From assembly GCF_039596395.1 (NCBI RefSeq), contig NZ_JBCNJT010000002.1, positions 62,001 to 126,000 on the forward strand: a stretch of 64,000 bases of DNA, given 5' to 3'. Position numbers and translations under genes: made by a program. This document shows, one piece after another, positions 44,790 to 54,829 of the stretch. Every line of letters starts with the position of its first letter. Within the stretch, counting starts at the first letter, position 1. This DNA is from Fluviicola sp. (lineage in GTDB: Bacteria > Bacteroidota > Bacteroidia > Flavobacteriales_D > Crocinitomicaceae). The notes beneath the pieces were generated by a model, which saw nothing but the letters and a program-made list of their open reading frames with translations, ran no database searches and was not told the DNA's origin.

Positions 44790-46229
44790 ATGTTAGAGAA
44801 TCACGGTTTAAATAAAGTTATTGACGAGAGCAGACAAGGAGAAGCTATCATTTTAGAAGGTGGAACCGGCTCCAAAAAACTTTATGTGGAAAGTTACGGT
44901 TGTCAAATGAATTTCAGCGACAGTGAAGTTGTTGCTTCGATCATGACAAAAGAAGGATACACAACCACTCGAAACATTGATGAGGCAGATGTAGTCCTTA
45001 TTAATACATGCTCCATCCGGGAGAATGCTGAAACACGCGTTCGCAACCGTTTGACCGAATTTAAAAAGCGCAAAGCAGACCAGCCGAACCTGGTGGTCGG
45101 GATCTTAGGATGTATGGCCGAGCGTTTGAAACAATCTTTGCTGGAAGAAGAACAATTAGTGGACCTGGTTGCAGGACCGGATGCTTACCGTGACTTACCG
45201 AACCTGATCGATGAAGTAGGAACCGGACAGCGCGCGGTGAACGTTTTGCTTTCCCGTGAAGAAACTTACGCGGATATTTCTCCTGTGAGAATGGACCAGG
45301 GAGGTGTTAGTGCGTTCGTAACCATTACACGCGGTTGCGACAACATGTGCTCTTTCTGTGTGGTACCGTTTACACGCGGACGGGAGCGTTCGAGAGATCC
45401 GCAAACAATCGTACAGGAATGCAAGGATTTATTCGCCAACGGTTACCGGGAAGTAACTTTATTAGGTCAGAACGTAGACAGTTACCGCTGGAATATGAGC
45501 AGCAAAGGAGTGATCAAGGATGAATCCATCCCGACGACCAACTTTGCGCAATTGATGGAAATGGTGGCATTGATCCACCCGGACCTACGCATCCGTTTCT
45601 CTACTTCCCATCCGAAAGACATGACGGATGATGTGTTGGAGATCATGGCGAAATACGAGAATATTTGTCCGTACATCCATTTACCGGTTCAATCCGGGAA
45701 CTCTAATGTACTGGAGCGTATGAACCGCGGATATTCCCGTGAGTGGTACCTGGACCGTATCGCTGCTATCAAACGCATTATTCCGGATTGTGCCATTTCA
45801 ACAGATATTATTACCGGTTTCTGCGGAGAAACTGACGAAGAACACAACGAAACGGTTTCTTTGATGAAAGAAGTTGCTTACGACTTTGCTTACATGTTCA
45901 AGTACTCCGAAAGACCAAAAACATTGGCTGAACGTAAATTCGCAGACGATGTTCCGGATGAAGTAAAAGGAAAACGCCTGGAAGAGATCATCGCTTTGCA
46001 GTTGGAAAGTTCAGCTGCTTCCCATAAAAAACAGGTTGGTAAAATCGCCAAAGTATTGGTAGAAGGACCTTCCAAGCGTTCGGAAGAACATTTCTGCGGA
46101 AGAGACGGAAGAAACTCCATGGTAGTGTTCCCGAAAGGAAATGCCAAAAAAGGCGAATACGTACTGGTTAAAATTACCGACTGCACTTCTGCAACATTGA
46201 TCGGGGAATTGGTGAACCACGCTAACTAA
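44790..46229 (+). CDS. miaB: MiaB, tRNA methylthiotransferase
   Basis: MiaB adds the 2-methylthio group to i6A37 of tRNA by radical-SAM chemistry with a second FeS cluster. The 479-residue protein has the N-terminal cluster cysteines ([25 protein letters not shown]), the radical-SAM cysteines in [21 protein letters not shown], and a C-terminal TRAM domain (about 405-477). It is the first gene of a seven-gene run toward groEL; the next gene starts 7 nt downstream. Confidence 0.96.
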   Translation: MLENHGLNKVIDESRQGEAIILEGGTGSKKLYVESYGCQMNFSDSEVVASIMTKEGYTTTRNIDEADVVLINTCSIRENAETRVRNRLTEFKKRKADQPNLVVGILGCMAERLKQSLLEEEQLVDLVAGPDAYRDLPNLIDEVGTGQRAVNVLLSREETYADISPVRMDQGGVSAFVTITRGCDNMCSFCVVPFTRGRERSRDPQTIVQECKDLFANGYREVTLLGQNVDSYRWNMSSKGVIKDESIPTTNFAQLMEMVALIHPDLRIRFSTSHPKDMTDDVLEIMAKYENICPYIHLPVQSGNSNVLERMNRGYSREWYLDRIAAIKRIIPDCAISTDIITGFCGETDEEHNETVSLMKEVAYDFAYMFKYSERPKTLAERKFADDVPDEVKGKRLEEIIALQLESSAASHKKQVGKIAKVLVEGPSKRSEEHFCGRDGRNSMVVFPKGNAKKGEYVLVKITDCTSATLIGELVNHAN

Positions 46230-46236
46230 GAAACAG

Positions 46237-47490
46237 ATGAGCAGCTTATCACTTCAACAAATCAAGCAGCGATTCGGGATCATCGGAAATGCTCCGCAAC
46301 TGAATCGCGCCTTAGAAGTTGCTATGCAAGTGGCTCCTACAGATATTTCGGTTTTGGTGACCGGAGAAAGCGGAACAGGTAAAGAGATCATTCCGCAGGT
46401 TATTCATCAGCTGAGCGCCCGTAAACATAACGAATACATTGCTGTAAACTGCGGTGCGATCCCGGAAGGAACGATCGATTCCGAATTATTCGGGCACGAA
46501 AAGGGATCTTTTACCGGCGCAACCGGAAGCCGCCAGGGTTATTTTGAAGTAGCAGACGGCGGAACAATTTTCCTGGATGAAGTAGCCGAATTACCGATGC
46601 AGACACAGGTTCGCTTGCTTCGCGTACTGGAAACCGGCGAGTTCATTCGCGTAGGTTCTTCAAAAGTGATTAAAACGAATGTGCGCGTAGTTGCGGCTAC
46701 GAATGAAAACATGCAGCGCGCAATCCAATCCGGGAAGTTCCGGGAAGATTTACTTTACAGGCTAAGCACCGTTCCGATCCCACTTCCGCCATTGCGCCAG
46801 CGACAAGAAGATATTTATTTGCTTTTCCGCAAATTTGCCAGTGATTTTGCTGAAAAGTATCGCATGCCGGCTGTGAAACTCACTGCGGACGCCGTTGAAA
46901 TACTGAATGCTTACCATTGGCCGGGAAATATCCGCCAGTTGAAAAACCTGGTGGAACAAATTTCGGTGATCGAGCAGGAACGCGATATTGACGGTCCGCG
47001 TTTACAATCCTATTTACCGCAGGCAGAAGAGTTTTTCCCTGCTGTAGTCGGTGCACAGGAAACTAAAATCGACGAACGCGAACTGATGTACAAGTTCCTC
47101 TTCGATATGAAGAACGACCTGAACGAATTGAAAAAACTGGTAGTCGAATTGTTGAATAACCAGGGTGATTTCAGTTTGTCGAACGACCAGGCAGCAGTTG
47201 TCAATCGTTTGTACCACGATTTGAACCATCACGGGGAACAGCGCATTTTACCGCCTGCTCCTATCAAAACAGAAACTGTAAAACCGGTTGTTTTCGACGA
47301 TCCGGATACGGAAGACTACGAAATCCACGAAGAAGTACAGGAATCCCTGTCACTGGAGGACCGTGAAAAGGAACTGATCCAAAAAGCGCTGGACAAACAC
47401 CGCGGAAGAAGAAAGTATGCGGCGGAAGAATTGGGAATTTCGGAACGAACTTTGTATCGCAAGATCAAAGAATACGATATCCAGGGATGA
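46237..47490 (+). CDS. sigma54-interacting transcription activator
   Basis: A 417-residue AAA+ enhancer-binding protein without a receiver domain. The AAA+ core (about 15-250) has Walker A GESGTGKE, the sigma54 contact loop as GSFTGA (GAFTGA variant), Walker [10 protein letters not shown] and the arginine finger region ending REDLLYRL. A Fis-type HTH is at the C-terminus ([19 protein letters not shown]). The middle (about 265-360) has no recognised domain. Lack of a receiver suggests control by abundance or a partner. It lies within a tRNA-modification and envelope operon and overlaps lptE by 4 nt (ATGA). Confidence 0.92.
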   Translation: MSSLSLQQIKQRFGIIGNAPQLNRALEVAMQVAPTDISVLVTGESGTGKEIIPQVIHQLSARKHNEYIAVNCGAIPEGTIDSELFGHEKGSFTGATGSRQGYFEVADGGTIFLDEVAELPMQTQVRLLRVLETGEFIRVGSSKVIKTNVRVVAATNENMQRAIQSGKFREDLLYRLSTVPIPLPPLRQRQEDIYLLFRKFASDFAEKYRMPAVKLTADAVEILNAYHWPGNIRQLKNLVEQISVIEQERDIDGPRLQSYLPQAEEFFPAVVGAQETKIDERELMYKFLFDMKNDLNELKKLVVELLNNQGDFSLSNDQAAVVNRLYHDLNHHGEQRILPPAPIKTETVKPVVFDDPDTEDYEIHEEVQESLSLEDREKELIQKALDKHRGRRKYAAEELGISERTLYRKIKEYDIQG

Positions 47491-47999
47491 AACAACTAAG
47501 CCTTATACTCCTTTTAATGATCGGTCTGACCAGCTGCTGGCCGAAAGCCTTTATGAATCCGATTGATAATTCAATGCCCGAAGAGTGGAAAAAATTCTAC
47601 ATTACTCCTTTGGAATTGAATGCGGCAACCGCTCCGTCCAATTACCCGGCAAATTTGTCGGAAGCCATGCGAAGCGGAATTCAAAACAATACCCGTTTGA
47701 AATTAGCTTCCACCCTGGAAGATGCCCAAATTAAAATCAGCGGTATTATTTCCGGGTACAACACCTCGCCTATTGCGATCCAGCAGGGAGACCTGGCAGC
47801 TAAAAACCGTTTAACGGTTTCAGTTAATTTCACTATACTTACACCAACCAAAGGGTTGGAAAAAATGGAGTTTACAAGTTCCCGTTTCGCCGATTACGAA
47901 TCCAGTGAGCAATTGGTCGACGTTGAAACACGTTTATTGGAATCCATCAACCAGCAGGTCGTACAAGATGTTGTGAACAAACTGTTATCCAATTGGTAA
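47487..47999 (+). CDS. lptE: LptE-like LPS-assembly lipoprotein
   Basis: LptE plugs LptD in the outer membrane and helps insert LPS. The 170-residue protein has a lipoprotein signal with C17 in the lipobox (GLTSC), and a small alpha/beta domain of the LptE family ([24 protein letters not shown]...). Length and position (between the sigma54 activator and a TPR protein, upstream of secG) match the Bacteroidetes LptE locus. Start overlaps the upstream stop by 4 nt; the stop shares one base with the next ATG (TAATG). Confidence 0.85.
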   Translation: MKQLSLILLLMIGLTSCWPKAFMNPIDNSMPEEWKKFYITPLELNAATAPSNYPANLSEAMRSGIQNNTRLKLASTLEDAQIKISGIISGYNTSPIAIQQGDLAAKNRLTVSVNFTILTPTKGLEKMEFTSSRFADYESSEQLVDVETRLLESINQQVVQDVVNKLLSNW

Positions 48000-49237
48000 T
48001 GCTGAATACAGAACAAATAGCCGAATTCATCCTGCGCCCGGAGCTCATGCGATCCGAAGACGTAGACGTGTTGCGTGAACTATCTGAAAAACATCCGTAT
48101 TCGTCTGTTTATTCTTTATTGTACCTGCAGGGAGTTTCGCGTTTCCAGTCCGTTCATTTGGATGAGATCCTTCCGAAACAAGCCTATAAATTATCCGATC
48201 GCGCCCGGTTGTTCCATTTACTGCATGCGGCCTTTGAAGGAGAAGCTTTGATACAGAATGAGAATCAGAGCGAGAACGAGGATACTTCCCTCCACACTCA
48301 CACTCAAACTCACACTGTTGAGAATGAGAAACAGAATGAGAATGAGGATACTTCTCTCCACACTCACACTCAAACTCACACTGTTGAAAATGATGAAGTA
48401 ATCGGGGAACCTGTCGAGGAAACAACTCCTGTTTCAGAGCTTGCGCCGGAAACTGAGACTACTGAATTCGAAGAGCAAATTCCGGAACCGATCAACGAAC
48501 CGGAAGAAAATCCGGAGTCAGATTTAGAGTCACCAAGGGTCGAAAAAGACATCTTTGATTTTGAAACCGTTGCAGCTACCTTGTCACAGGATTATCTGGG
48601 TCAGAATGAAAGCGAGAACGAGAATAAGGAGAACTCCCTTCACACTCACACTCAAACTCACACTACGGAGAATGGGAAACAGAATGAGAACGAAAATGAA
48701 TCCGCAATAAGTTTACAAGAGGAAGTTATAGAAGAACCTTATATAGAACCGCATATACAGAGCGAGAATCAGAATGAGAATGAGGAGCATTCCCTTCACA
48801 CTCACGCTCAAACTCACACGGAAGAAAAGCGTTCGTTTACAAGCTGGTTAAAGGCGGGCGATCATTCGGAAGCAGAGAAAATACCGCTCTCGAAGATTGA
48901 ACTTTCACCTGGCAAAGAAGAAAAACTTCCGGAAAAAACAGAACAACCAAAAACAGAGGCAAAAAGCTCTCAGCAGGAAATCATCGATAAGTTCATAGAA
49001 ACCAATCCGACCATGCCCAAACCGAAAGCTGAATTTTATTCTCCTTCGAAAAAAGCAAAAGAAAGTCTGGACGATGAGCGCATCCCGGTTTCCGAGACTT
49101 TAGCCAAAATATATGCCGCACAAGGGAATTTTCCAAAAGCAATTCATGTTTATCATCAATTAAGTTTGGCATTTCCAGAAAAAAAGAGTTTATTTGCACT
49201 CCAAATTGAAGAATTAAAGAAAAAAATTACCTCATAA
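47999..49237 (+). CDS. repeat-rich TPR protein of unknown function
   Basis: A 412-residue cytoplasmic protein starting at the ATG that overlaps the lptE stop. The N-terminus (1-80) is helical. The middle (about 85-280) is acidic and low-complexity, holding four copies of a block with N-E-N-E runs followed by [10 protein letters not shown] (one copy [10 protein letters not shown]). The DNA of these blocks is nearly identical between copies 1 and 2. A final helical segment ([29 protein letters not shown]) looks like one TPR. A C-terminal TPR partner of envelope genes is common at this locus in Bacteroidetes, but the HTHTQTHT blocks are not part of any family I know. Confidence 0.75.
   Translation: MLNTEQIAEFILRPELMRSEDVDVLRELSEKHPYSSVYSLLYLQGVSRFQSVHLDEILPKQAYKLSDRARLFHLLHAAFEGEALIQNENQSENEDTSLHTHTQTHTVENEKQNENEDTSLHTHTQTHTVENDEVIGEPVEETTPVSELAPETETTEFEEQIPEPINEPEENPESDLESPRVEKDIFDFETVAATLSQDYLGQNESENENKENSLHTHTQTHTTENGKQNENENESAISLQEEVIEEPYIEPHIQSENQNENEEHSLHTHAQTHTEEKRSFTSWLKAGDHSEAEKIPLSKIELSPGKEEKLPEKTEQPKTEAKSSQQEIIDKFIETNPTMPKPKAEFYSPSKKAKESLDDERIPVSETLAKIYAAQGNFPKAIHVYHQLSLAFPEKKSLFALQIEELKKKITS
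48254..48825 (+). repeat. four in-frame repeats encoding [12 protein letters not shown]
   Basis: Copies at about 48254-48320, 48331-48386, 48603-48664 and 48757-48816. Each has an AGAATGAGAA-rich part followed by a CACACTCACACTCAAACTCA part, so a purine-rich stretch precedes a pyrimidine-rich one. Copies 1 and 2 are direct tandems. Confidence 0.8.
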
Positions 49238-49238
49238 A

Positions 49239-49565
49239 ATGATAGCATTAATTTCAATTTTACTAGTATTAGCAAGTGTTTTATTAATCGTAGTGGTGTT
49301 TGTTCAGAACCCTAAAGGAGGAGGTTTATCTTCTGATTTCGGTGCTGCTCAGCAATTGGGTGGTGTACAACGCACAAATGATTTTATCGAAAAAGCAACT
49401 TGGACACTTGCAGCTGTAATCTTAGTAGCAAGTATTGGTTTGACAAGTTTGATGAAACCTGCGAAAGTAAAACAACCGGAGAAAAAAGAGCAAACCGGAG
49501 GACAACAAGGTGGTCCGGCTGGAGGTCAGCAAGGTGGAGCTCAAGGCGGTCAGCAGCAGCAATAA
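49239..49565 (+). CDS. secG: SecG, preprotein translocase subunit
   Basis: SecG is the small membrane partner of SecYE that aids SecA-driven export. The 108-residue protein has two membrane helices (about 2-22 and 52-70) around the conserved [15 protein letters not shown] loop, then a glycine/glutamine-rich tail (GGQQGG repeats) common in Bacteroidetes. It starts 1 nt after the previous stop and ends at a strong terminator (49589-49624). Confidence 0.95.
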   Translation: MIALISILLVLASVLLIVVVFVQNPKGGGLSSDFGAAQQLGGVQRTNDFIEKATWTLAAVILVASIGLTSLMKPAKVKQPEKKEQTGGQQGGPAGGQQGGAQGGQQQQ

Positions 49566-49588
49566 TCAATCGATTATAAACGATATTG

Positions 49589-49624
49589 AAATGTCAGTAT
49601 GTCACACATACTGACATTTTTTAT
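49589..49624 (+). terminator. strong terminator after secG
   Basis: A 14-bp perfect stem (AAATGTCAGTATGT / ACATACTGACATTT) with a 3-nt CAC loop and a T-run. It closes the miaB-secG operon, separating it from groES. Confidence 0.9.
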
Positions 49625-49725
49625 TTTATGTACCTTCATAAAATGAAAAATTGACACCATTCGAAGGAATGGCACAATCTTCGTCAAAAAAAATCCGTCA
49701 AATTTTATCTAAAACGAATAACAAT

Positions 49726-50004
49726 ATGTCAACAACATTCAAACCTTTAGCAGACAGAGTGCTAATTGAGCCTGCAGCGGCAGAGCAAGTAACAGCAAGT
49801 GGTATTATTATTCCCGACACAGCAAAAGAGAAACCATTAAAAGGAACAGTTATCGCAGTTGGACCTGGTAAAAAAGACGAACCGATGGAAGTGAAAGTAG
49901 ACAACATCGTTATTTACGGTCAGTACTCGGGTACAGAGATCAAAATTGACGGGAAAGATTACCTGATCATGAAACAGGGCGATATCTACGGGATCATTGG
50001 ATAG
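49726..50004 (+). CDS. groES: GroES co-chaperonin
   Basis: The 92-residue lid of the GroEL chamber, starting MSTTFKPLADRVLIEP, with the mobile loop region EQVTASGIIIPDTAKEKP and the ending DYLIMKQGDIYGIIG. I use the ATG at 49726; a longer TTG-started frame would add 25 non-family residues. The upstream region (49625-49725) holds a weak TACCTTCA box (49631-49638) and a hairpin CCATTC-GAAG-GAATGG (49657-49672) that may be regulatory. A 130-nt spacer, unusually long, separates it from groEL. Confidence 0.97.
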   Translation: MSTTFKPLADRVLIEPAAAEQVTASGIIIPDTAKEKPLKGTVIAVGPGKKDEPMEVKVDNIVIYGQYSGTEIKIDGKDYLIMKQGDIYGIIG

Positions 50005-51766
<1,762 letters not shown>

Positions 51767-51806
51767 CCTCGACTTCGCTCGGTTACCTTTTAAAATAAAA
51801 TAATAT

Positions 51807-51834
51807 GTAGGGACGCGATGCATCGCGTCCCTAC
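51807..51834. repeat. 28-bp perfect palindrome after groEL
   Basis: GTAGGGACGCGATG and its exact complement. Almost the same sequence (GTAGGGACGCAATG arms) is at 60300-60327. Both lie between convergent genes. Confidence 0.8.
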
Positions 51835-51875
51835 TTGTTTCATACAAAACCATTACATTTGTTGCAATTACAGTT

Positions 51876-51895
51876 CTCTCCGCCACGGCGGAGAG
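51876..51895. repeat. palindrome with 9-bp stem, 2-nt loop
   Basis: CTCTCCGCC-AC-GGCGGAGAG. Shares a TCCGCC-NN-GGCGGA core with the palindrome 12110-12127. Confidence 0.6.
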
Positions 51896-51958
51896 GGCTT
51901 TCCGATCCTCCTTCCCCCGACATTACAGCCGGGGATAGACAGGAACGACTATATATAA

Positions 51959-51991
51959 GGTACGTAGTAGATCTTGCGATCACTACGTACC
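51959..51991 (-). terminator. hairpin after the secreted unknown gene
   Basis: GGTACGTAGT/ACTACGTACC outer stem with an inner GATC-TTGC-GATC, one bulged A. It begins 2 nt after the stop codon on the minus strand, followed by AT-rich DNA; no clean T-run, so termination is likely but not certain. Confidence 0.55.
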
Positions 51992-51993
51992 GC

Positions 51994-53427
51994 TTATAAA
52001 TTGATTTTCCCGGTTTTCAGGAATAATTGCCTGATTCTCGCAACTCCGGTTTCCGTTGTATGATCCAGGCTTTCCAAATGTAGCACCAGAACGGAATTTC
52101 CCGCTTTTCTCAGCTTCAGAATGCGTGTATGCGGCGTACCCGGAGAAATTGCTTCCGGTAAATCGCTTAAAAGGTGGATATCTTCTGCCGAAAGTTCTTT
52201 CAGGCAGGGAAGGCAAAGCATTTCAGCATTCGACAACACAAAATGCTTGTTCAGGTCCCATTTCAGCAACTCGTTCCCGAACACTTTCAGCTGCGAATTT
52301 TGATCCAGCATATAAATTGCCGGAGAACCCGGAATTGCCGAACAAAACCATTCTTTTCCGTTTAAATCTTTATAAACACGCAAATTGGGTGTTTGGAACT
52401 TTTCCAGTCTGAATTCTTTGGAGGGAAAATGGATCACCGTTTCCTGGACATCATAATCGGTGTCGATTTGAAAGCTACGCGTGTGAAAGGTGTAATAATC
52501 CTCCCGGTGTTCAGTCCAGCTTAGCAGCCAGCCGTCATTTCCGAAATTCAAACTCACGGACGCCGCATTTTTATTCGACTCAATGATCGTTGAATAGACC
52601 TTCTTCTGGGAATAATCATTCAGGTTAACTGTCCAGATATCTATTCCGGATTTACAATAATCAACTCCTTTGTAATCACTCAACGAAAGCGGCGGAGCAT
52701 CCCTGTCTTTAAACGAAGTCTTGCTGATACTGAAAAGCAATTCCTGTTTTGCGTTCGTCCCGATACATTTAAAATCGAAGAAATCCAGGACCTCCTTTTT
52801 TTTCCCGTAAGCCGGATTAAACACATCGATCAGCAGGTACTCGTAAGAAACCGAATAATCTTCCAGGTTTACAATACTTAATCTCATATAGGTGTTAATT
52901 CCTTTCGGCTTGAATTTCCCCGGATGTGTATTGACGGAAATCGCAAAATAGGTTTGGTACAGGATTATTTTCCCTTTAACTGAAGTAATAATTCCAGCAT
53001 CCACGTGGTTCGAATTATTGGAATACTGATCCCAAACGCTTTTCACTACGTGTTCTTGTTTTTCCAGCGGAATGGCTCTGTATTCGTTTTTCCGGTCCGG
53101 GAACATGCGCTCCACGTGAATGATATTGTCTGCAAGTGTATACCGCACATTGTTTACCAGGTCGAATGCGCTGCAGCCACTTGACCGCTGTTCCAAGGGA
53201 ACTTCCTGCTCAATGATTTCCTGTGTCAGCAAGTTTTGTACTACTCCCTGCTTATCGAACTTAAAACGATAATTCCCTTTGGTCAGCTGGAAAGATCCGT
53301 CCTCAAAAATATACCCGCCCGTTTCGTAAGGATTGATGTCGCGGAAAAGCTGGGTCTGCTCTACCCAATTATCGGATTGTGCGTGCAGCATCGAACAAAA
53401 AACCAGGAAGAAAAAGGAGAGTCGCAT
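51994..53427 (-). CDS. secreted protein of unknown function
   Basis: A 477-residue exported protein with a signal peptide (MRLSFFFLVFCSMLHAQ). The mature protein is rich in beta-prone strands with repeated Y/F/K patterns, which could be a propeller or barrel. There is no lipobox and no C-terminal T9SS sorting domain visible. Its last 60 residues have two cysteines (MLCLPCLKEL). I recognise no family. It is transcribed alone from the -7 box at 53447. Confidence 0.75.
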   Translation of the reverse strand: MRLSFFFLVFCSMLHAQSDNWVEQTQLFRDINPYETGGYIFEDGSFQLTKGNYRFKFDKQGVVQNLLTQEIIEQEVPLEQRSSGCSAFDLVNNVRYTLADNIIHVERMFPDRKNEYRAIPLEKQEHVVKSVWDQYSNNSNHVDAGIITSVKGKIILYQTYFAISVNTHPGKFKPKGINTYMRLSIVNLEDYSVSYEYLLIDVFNPAYGKKKEVLDFFDFKCIGTNAKQELLFSISKTSFKDRDAPPLSLSDYKGVDYCKSGIDIWTVNLNDYSQKKVYSTIIESNKNAASVSLNFGNDGWLLSWTEHREDYYTFHTRSFQIDTDYDVQETVIHFPSKEFRLEKFQTPNLRVYKDLNGKEWFCSAIPGSPAIYMLDQNSQLKVFGNELLKWDLNKHFVLSNAEMLCLPCLKELSAEDIHLLSDLPEAISPGTPHTRILKLRKAGNSVLVLHLESLDHTTETGVARIRQLFLKTGKINL

Positions 53428-53446
53428 GAATGGGAATTTAGTTTAT

Positions 53447-53454
53447 CAAATATA
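53447..53454 (-). promoter_or_regulatory. -7 element of the unknown secreted gene
   Basis: TATATTTG on the minus strand, exact consensus, 19 nt before the ATG at 53427. Confidence 0.6.
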
Positions 53455-53590
53455 CTGTTTCGAAATCATCATTAAAAGAGTTAACGAGCGTCTTGCAGCA
53501 GAAGTTTGTTTGCTTCCGCAATTTCTTCCTGGAAATCTTCATCCGATCATTTTGAGAATTCCGAATGCTTTCCATCGTGAAATTAGTTAG

Positions 53591-53598
53591 TACCTTTG
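53591..53598 (+). promoter_or_regulatory. -7 element of the ferredoxin gene
   Basis: TACCTTTG, exact consensus, 13 nt before the ATG at 53612. Confidence 0.6.
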
Positions 53599-53611
53599 CA
53601 AAAAAATTGCC

Positions 53612-53935
53612 ATGGCAGATATCAAAGTAACGATTATTGACCGCGAGGGAGTTGAACATGTGTTGGAAGCTCCTACAGACATGAACATGAACATCATGGA
53701 ACTTTGTAAAGCTTACGAACTTCCCGTGAAAGGCGAATGCGGTGGAATGGCGATGTGTGCGACTTGTCAATGTTACCTGGAATCCGATACTGCACTGGAA
53801 GAACAAAGCGATGCCGAACTGGACATGCTGGACCAGGCGTTTTACGTGAAACCGAACAGCCGTTTGGGATGCCAGATTCCTATTTCGGAAGAAATCGACG
53901 GGATTGTATTGCGGTTAGCGCCGGAGACAGAATAA
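53612..53935 (+). CDS. 2Fe-2S ferredoxin, adrenodoxin type
   Basis: A 107-residue ferredoxin with cluster ligands C43, C49, C52 and C87 in the C-x5-C-x2-C...C pattern of vertebrate/bacterial adrenodoxin-like ferredoxins (GECGGMAMCATC, LGCQI). A further cysteine, C54, follows closely. It would shuttle electrons to an unnamed oxidoreductase or Fe-S assembly step; no partner enzyme or isc genes are adjacent. It is monocistronic. Confidence 0.93.
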   Translation: MADIKVTIIDREGVEHVLEAPTDMNMNIMELCKAYELPVKGECGGMAMCATCQCYLESDTALEEQSDAELDMLDQAFYVKPNSRLGCQIPISEEIDGIVLRLAPETE

Positions 53936-53949
53936 TCTTTGATAATTCC

Positions 53950-54010
53950 TAATTATGAATGCCGAATTACGAATTAAAATTGGGCATTCGGAATTTGGAA
54001 TTCATAATTA
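53950..54010. repeat. inverted repeat between convergent ferredoxin and barrel genes
   Basis: TAATTATGAAT (53950-53960) and ATTCATAATTA (54000-54010) form an 11-bp outer stem, with inner degenerate GAATTxxG arms. Within it, 53957-53981 is a copy of the dispersed GAATGCC...ACGAATTA phrase seen at 22208-22232. Confidence 0.55.
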
Positions 54011-54829
54011 AATGGTAATTGTCAACCCGGTTCCGAAACTGAAAATTCCCAGCTGTCTTCTAAGATTTACTTTCGACCACACTTCCCTTCCGGAGAACCA
54101 GTATTCCGATTCATCCATGCGGCGGAATTTCTTTTTATTGAATTGAAAAGCATATTGATAGCGGAAACCAATGTGGAACAAAACGCGCTTGCTGATCGGG
54201 TAGTTCATCCGGAAGCCGTACATAAAAACGAGCCCGCGGAATTCTTCCGCCCGGGAATCCAGTAATTTTTCCTTGACCTGATCAGTCTGATCCGGTTGTT
54301 GTGCATTGAGTAATTGAATGTCCGGATTCCTGTCCGGCAATTGGATCAACGAATACCCGATCCCGATTTCACTGGCGAAACCACAGGGAATGCGGCTGTC
54401 ATTCAGCGCCACCAATACTTTCGGCATAAACACCGTTTCGCGGATGGGAAGATAAGCTACTTTCGCCGGCAAATATTCCGTAATCATATTTCCGCTGGAA
54501 TCTTTGTAGTTCCGGGTAATCTCATCGATTGACTGCAGGTTCACCCGGTAAAAACGCTGAGAGAACTCAATCCCGAAACCAACCGGTTCGGTAATGGCCA
54601 CATTCAAACTGGCCCGGTATCCAACGTCAAGCAGGTTGTAAGAACTGTTCAAGGTTCCGTTTTTGGAAACATATCCCTTTCGTTCTCCGAAAATGTTTTG
54701 AAGTAATGGAATTTGTCCCTGGCCATCCAGTTCCAGGAAGATCCGGCGGCCATAATAACCCACTTCCTGTGCTCTCGAAAGGAACGCACACAGCAACAAA
54801 CAACAAAGAAGCGCTTTTTTAATACTCAT
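54008..54829 (-). CDS. outer-membrane beta-barrel protein
   Basis: A 273-residue protein with a signal peptide (MSIKKALLCCLLLCAFLSRAQ) and alternating beta strands (GFGIEFSQRFYRV, VLFHIGFRYQYAFQF). The C-terminus GIFSFGTGLTITI resembles a final barrel strand. Family not recognised. Its ATG overlaps the end of the M48 protease by 11 nt, so it is the third gene of the nadE-M48-barrel operon and is translationally coupled. Confidence 0.72.
   Translation of the reverse strand: MSIKKALLCCLLLCAFLSRAQEVGYYGRRIFLELDGQGQIPLLQNIFGERKGYVSKNGTLNSSYNLLDVGYRASLNVAITEPVGFGIEFSQRFYRVNLQSIDEITRNYKDSSGNMITEYLPAKVAYLPIRETVFMPKVLVALNDSRIPCGFASEIGIGYSLIQLPDRNPDIQLLNAQQPDQTDQVKEKLLDSRAEEFRGLVFMYGFRMNYPISKRVLFHIGFRYQYAFQFNKKKFRRMDESEYWFSGREVWSKVNLRRQLGIFSFGTGLTITI

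Noticed and set aside
48254-48825. CRISPR or phage repeat in the TPR gene
   Set aside because: Repeats are in frame within one long protein and lack spacer-type variation.
49651-49672. CIRCE-like heat-shock element at groES
   Set aside because: The hairpin CCATTC-GAAG-GAATGG does not match the CIRCE arms (TTAGCACTC/GAGTGCTAA); recorded only as a hairpin.
49672-49690. TGGCACAATCTTCG upstream of groES, resembling a sigma54 -24/-12 promoter
   Set aside because: The essential GC at -12 is missing (TTCG rather than TTGC) and spacing is wrong; no other support.
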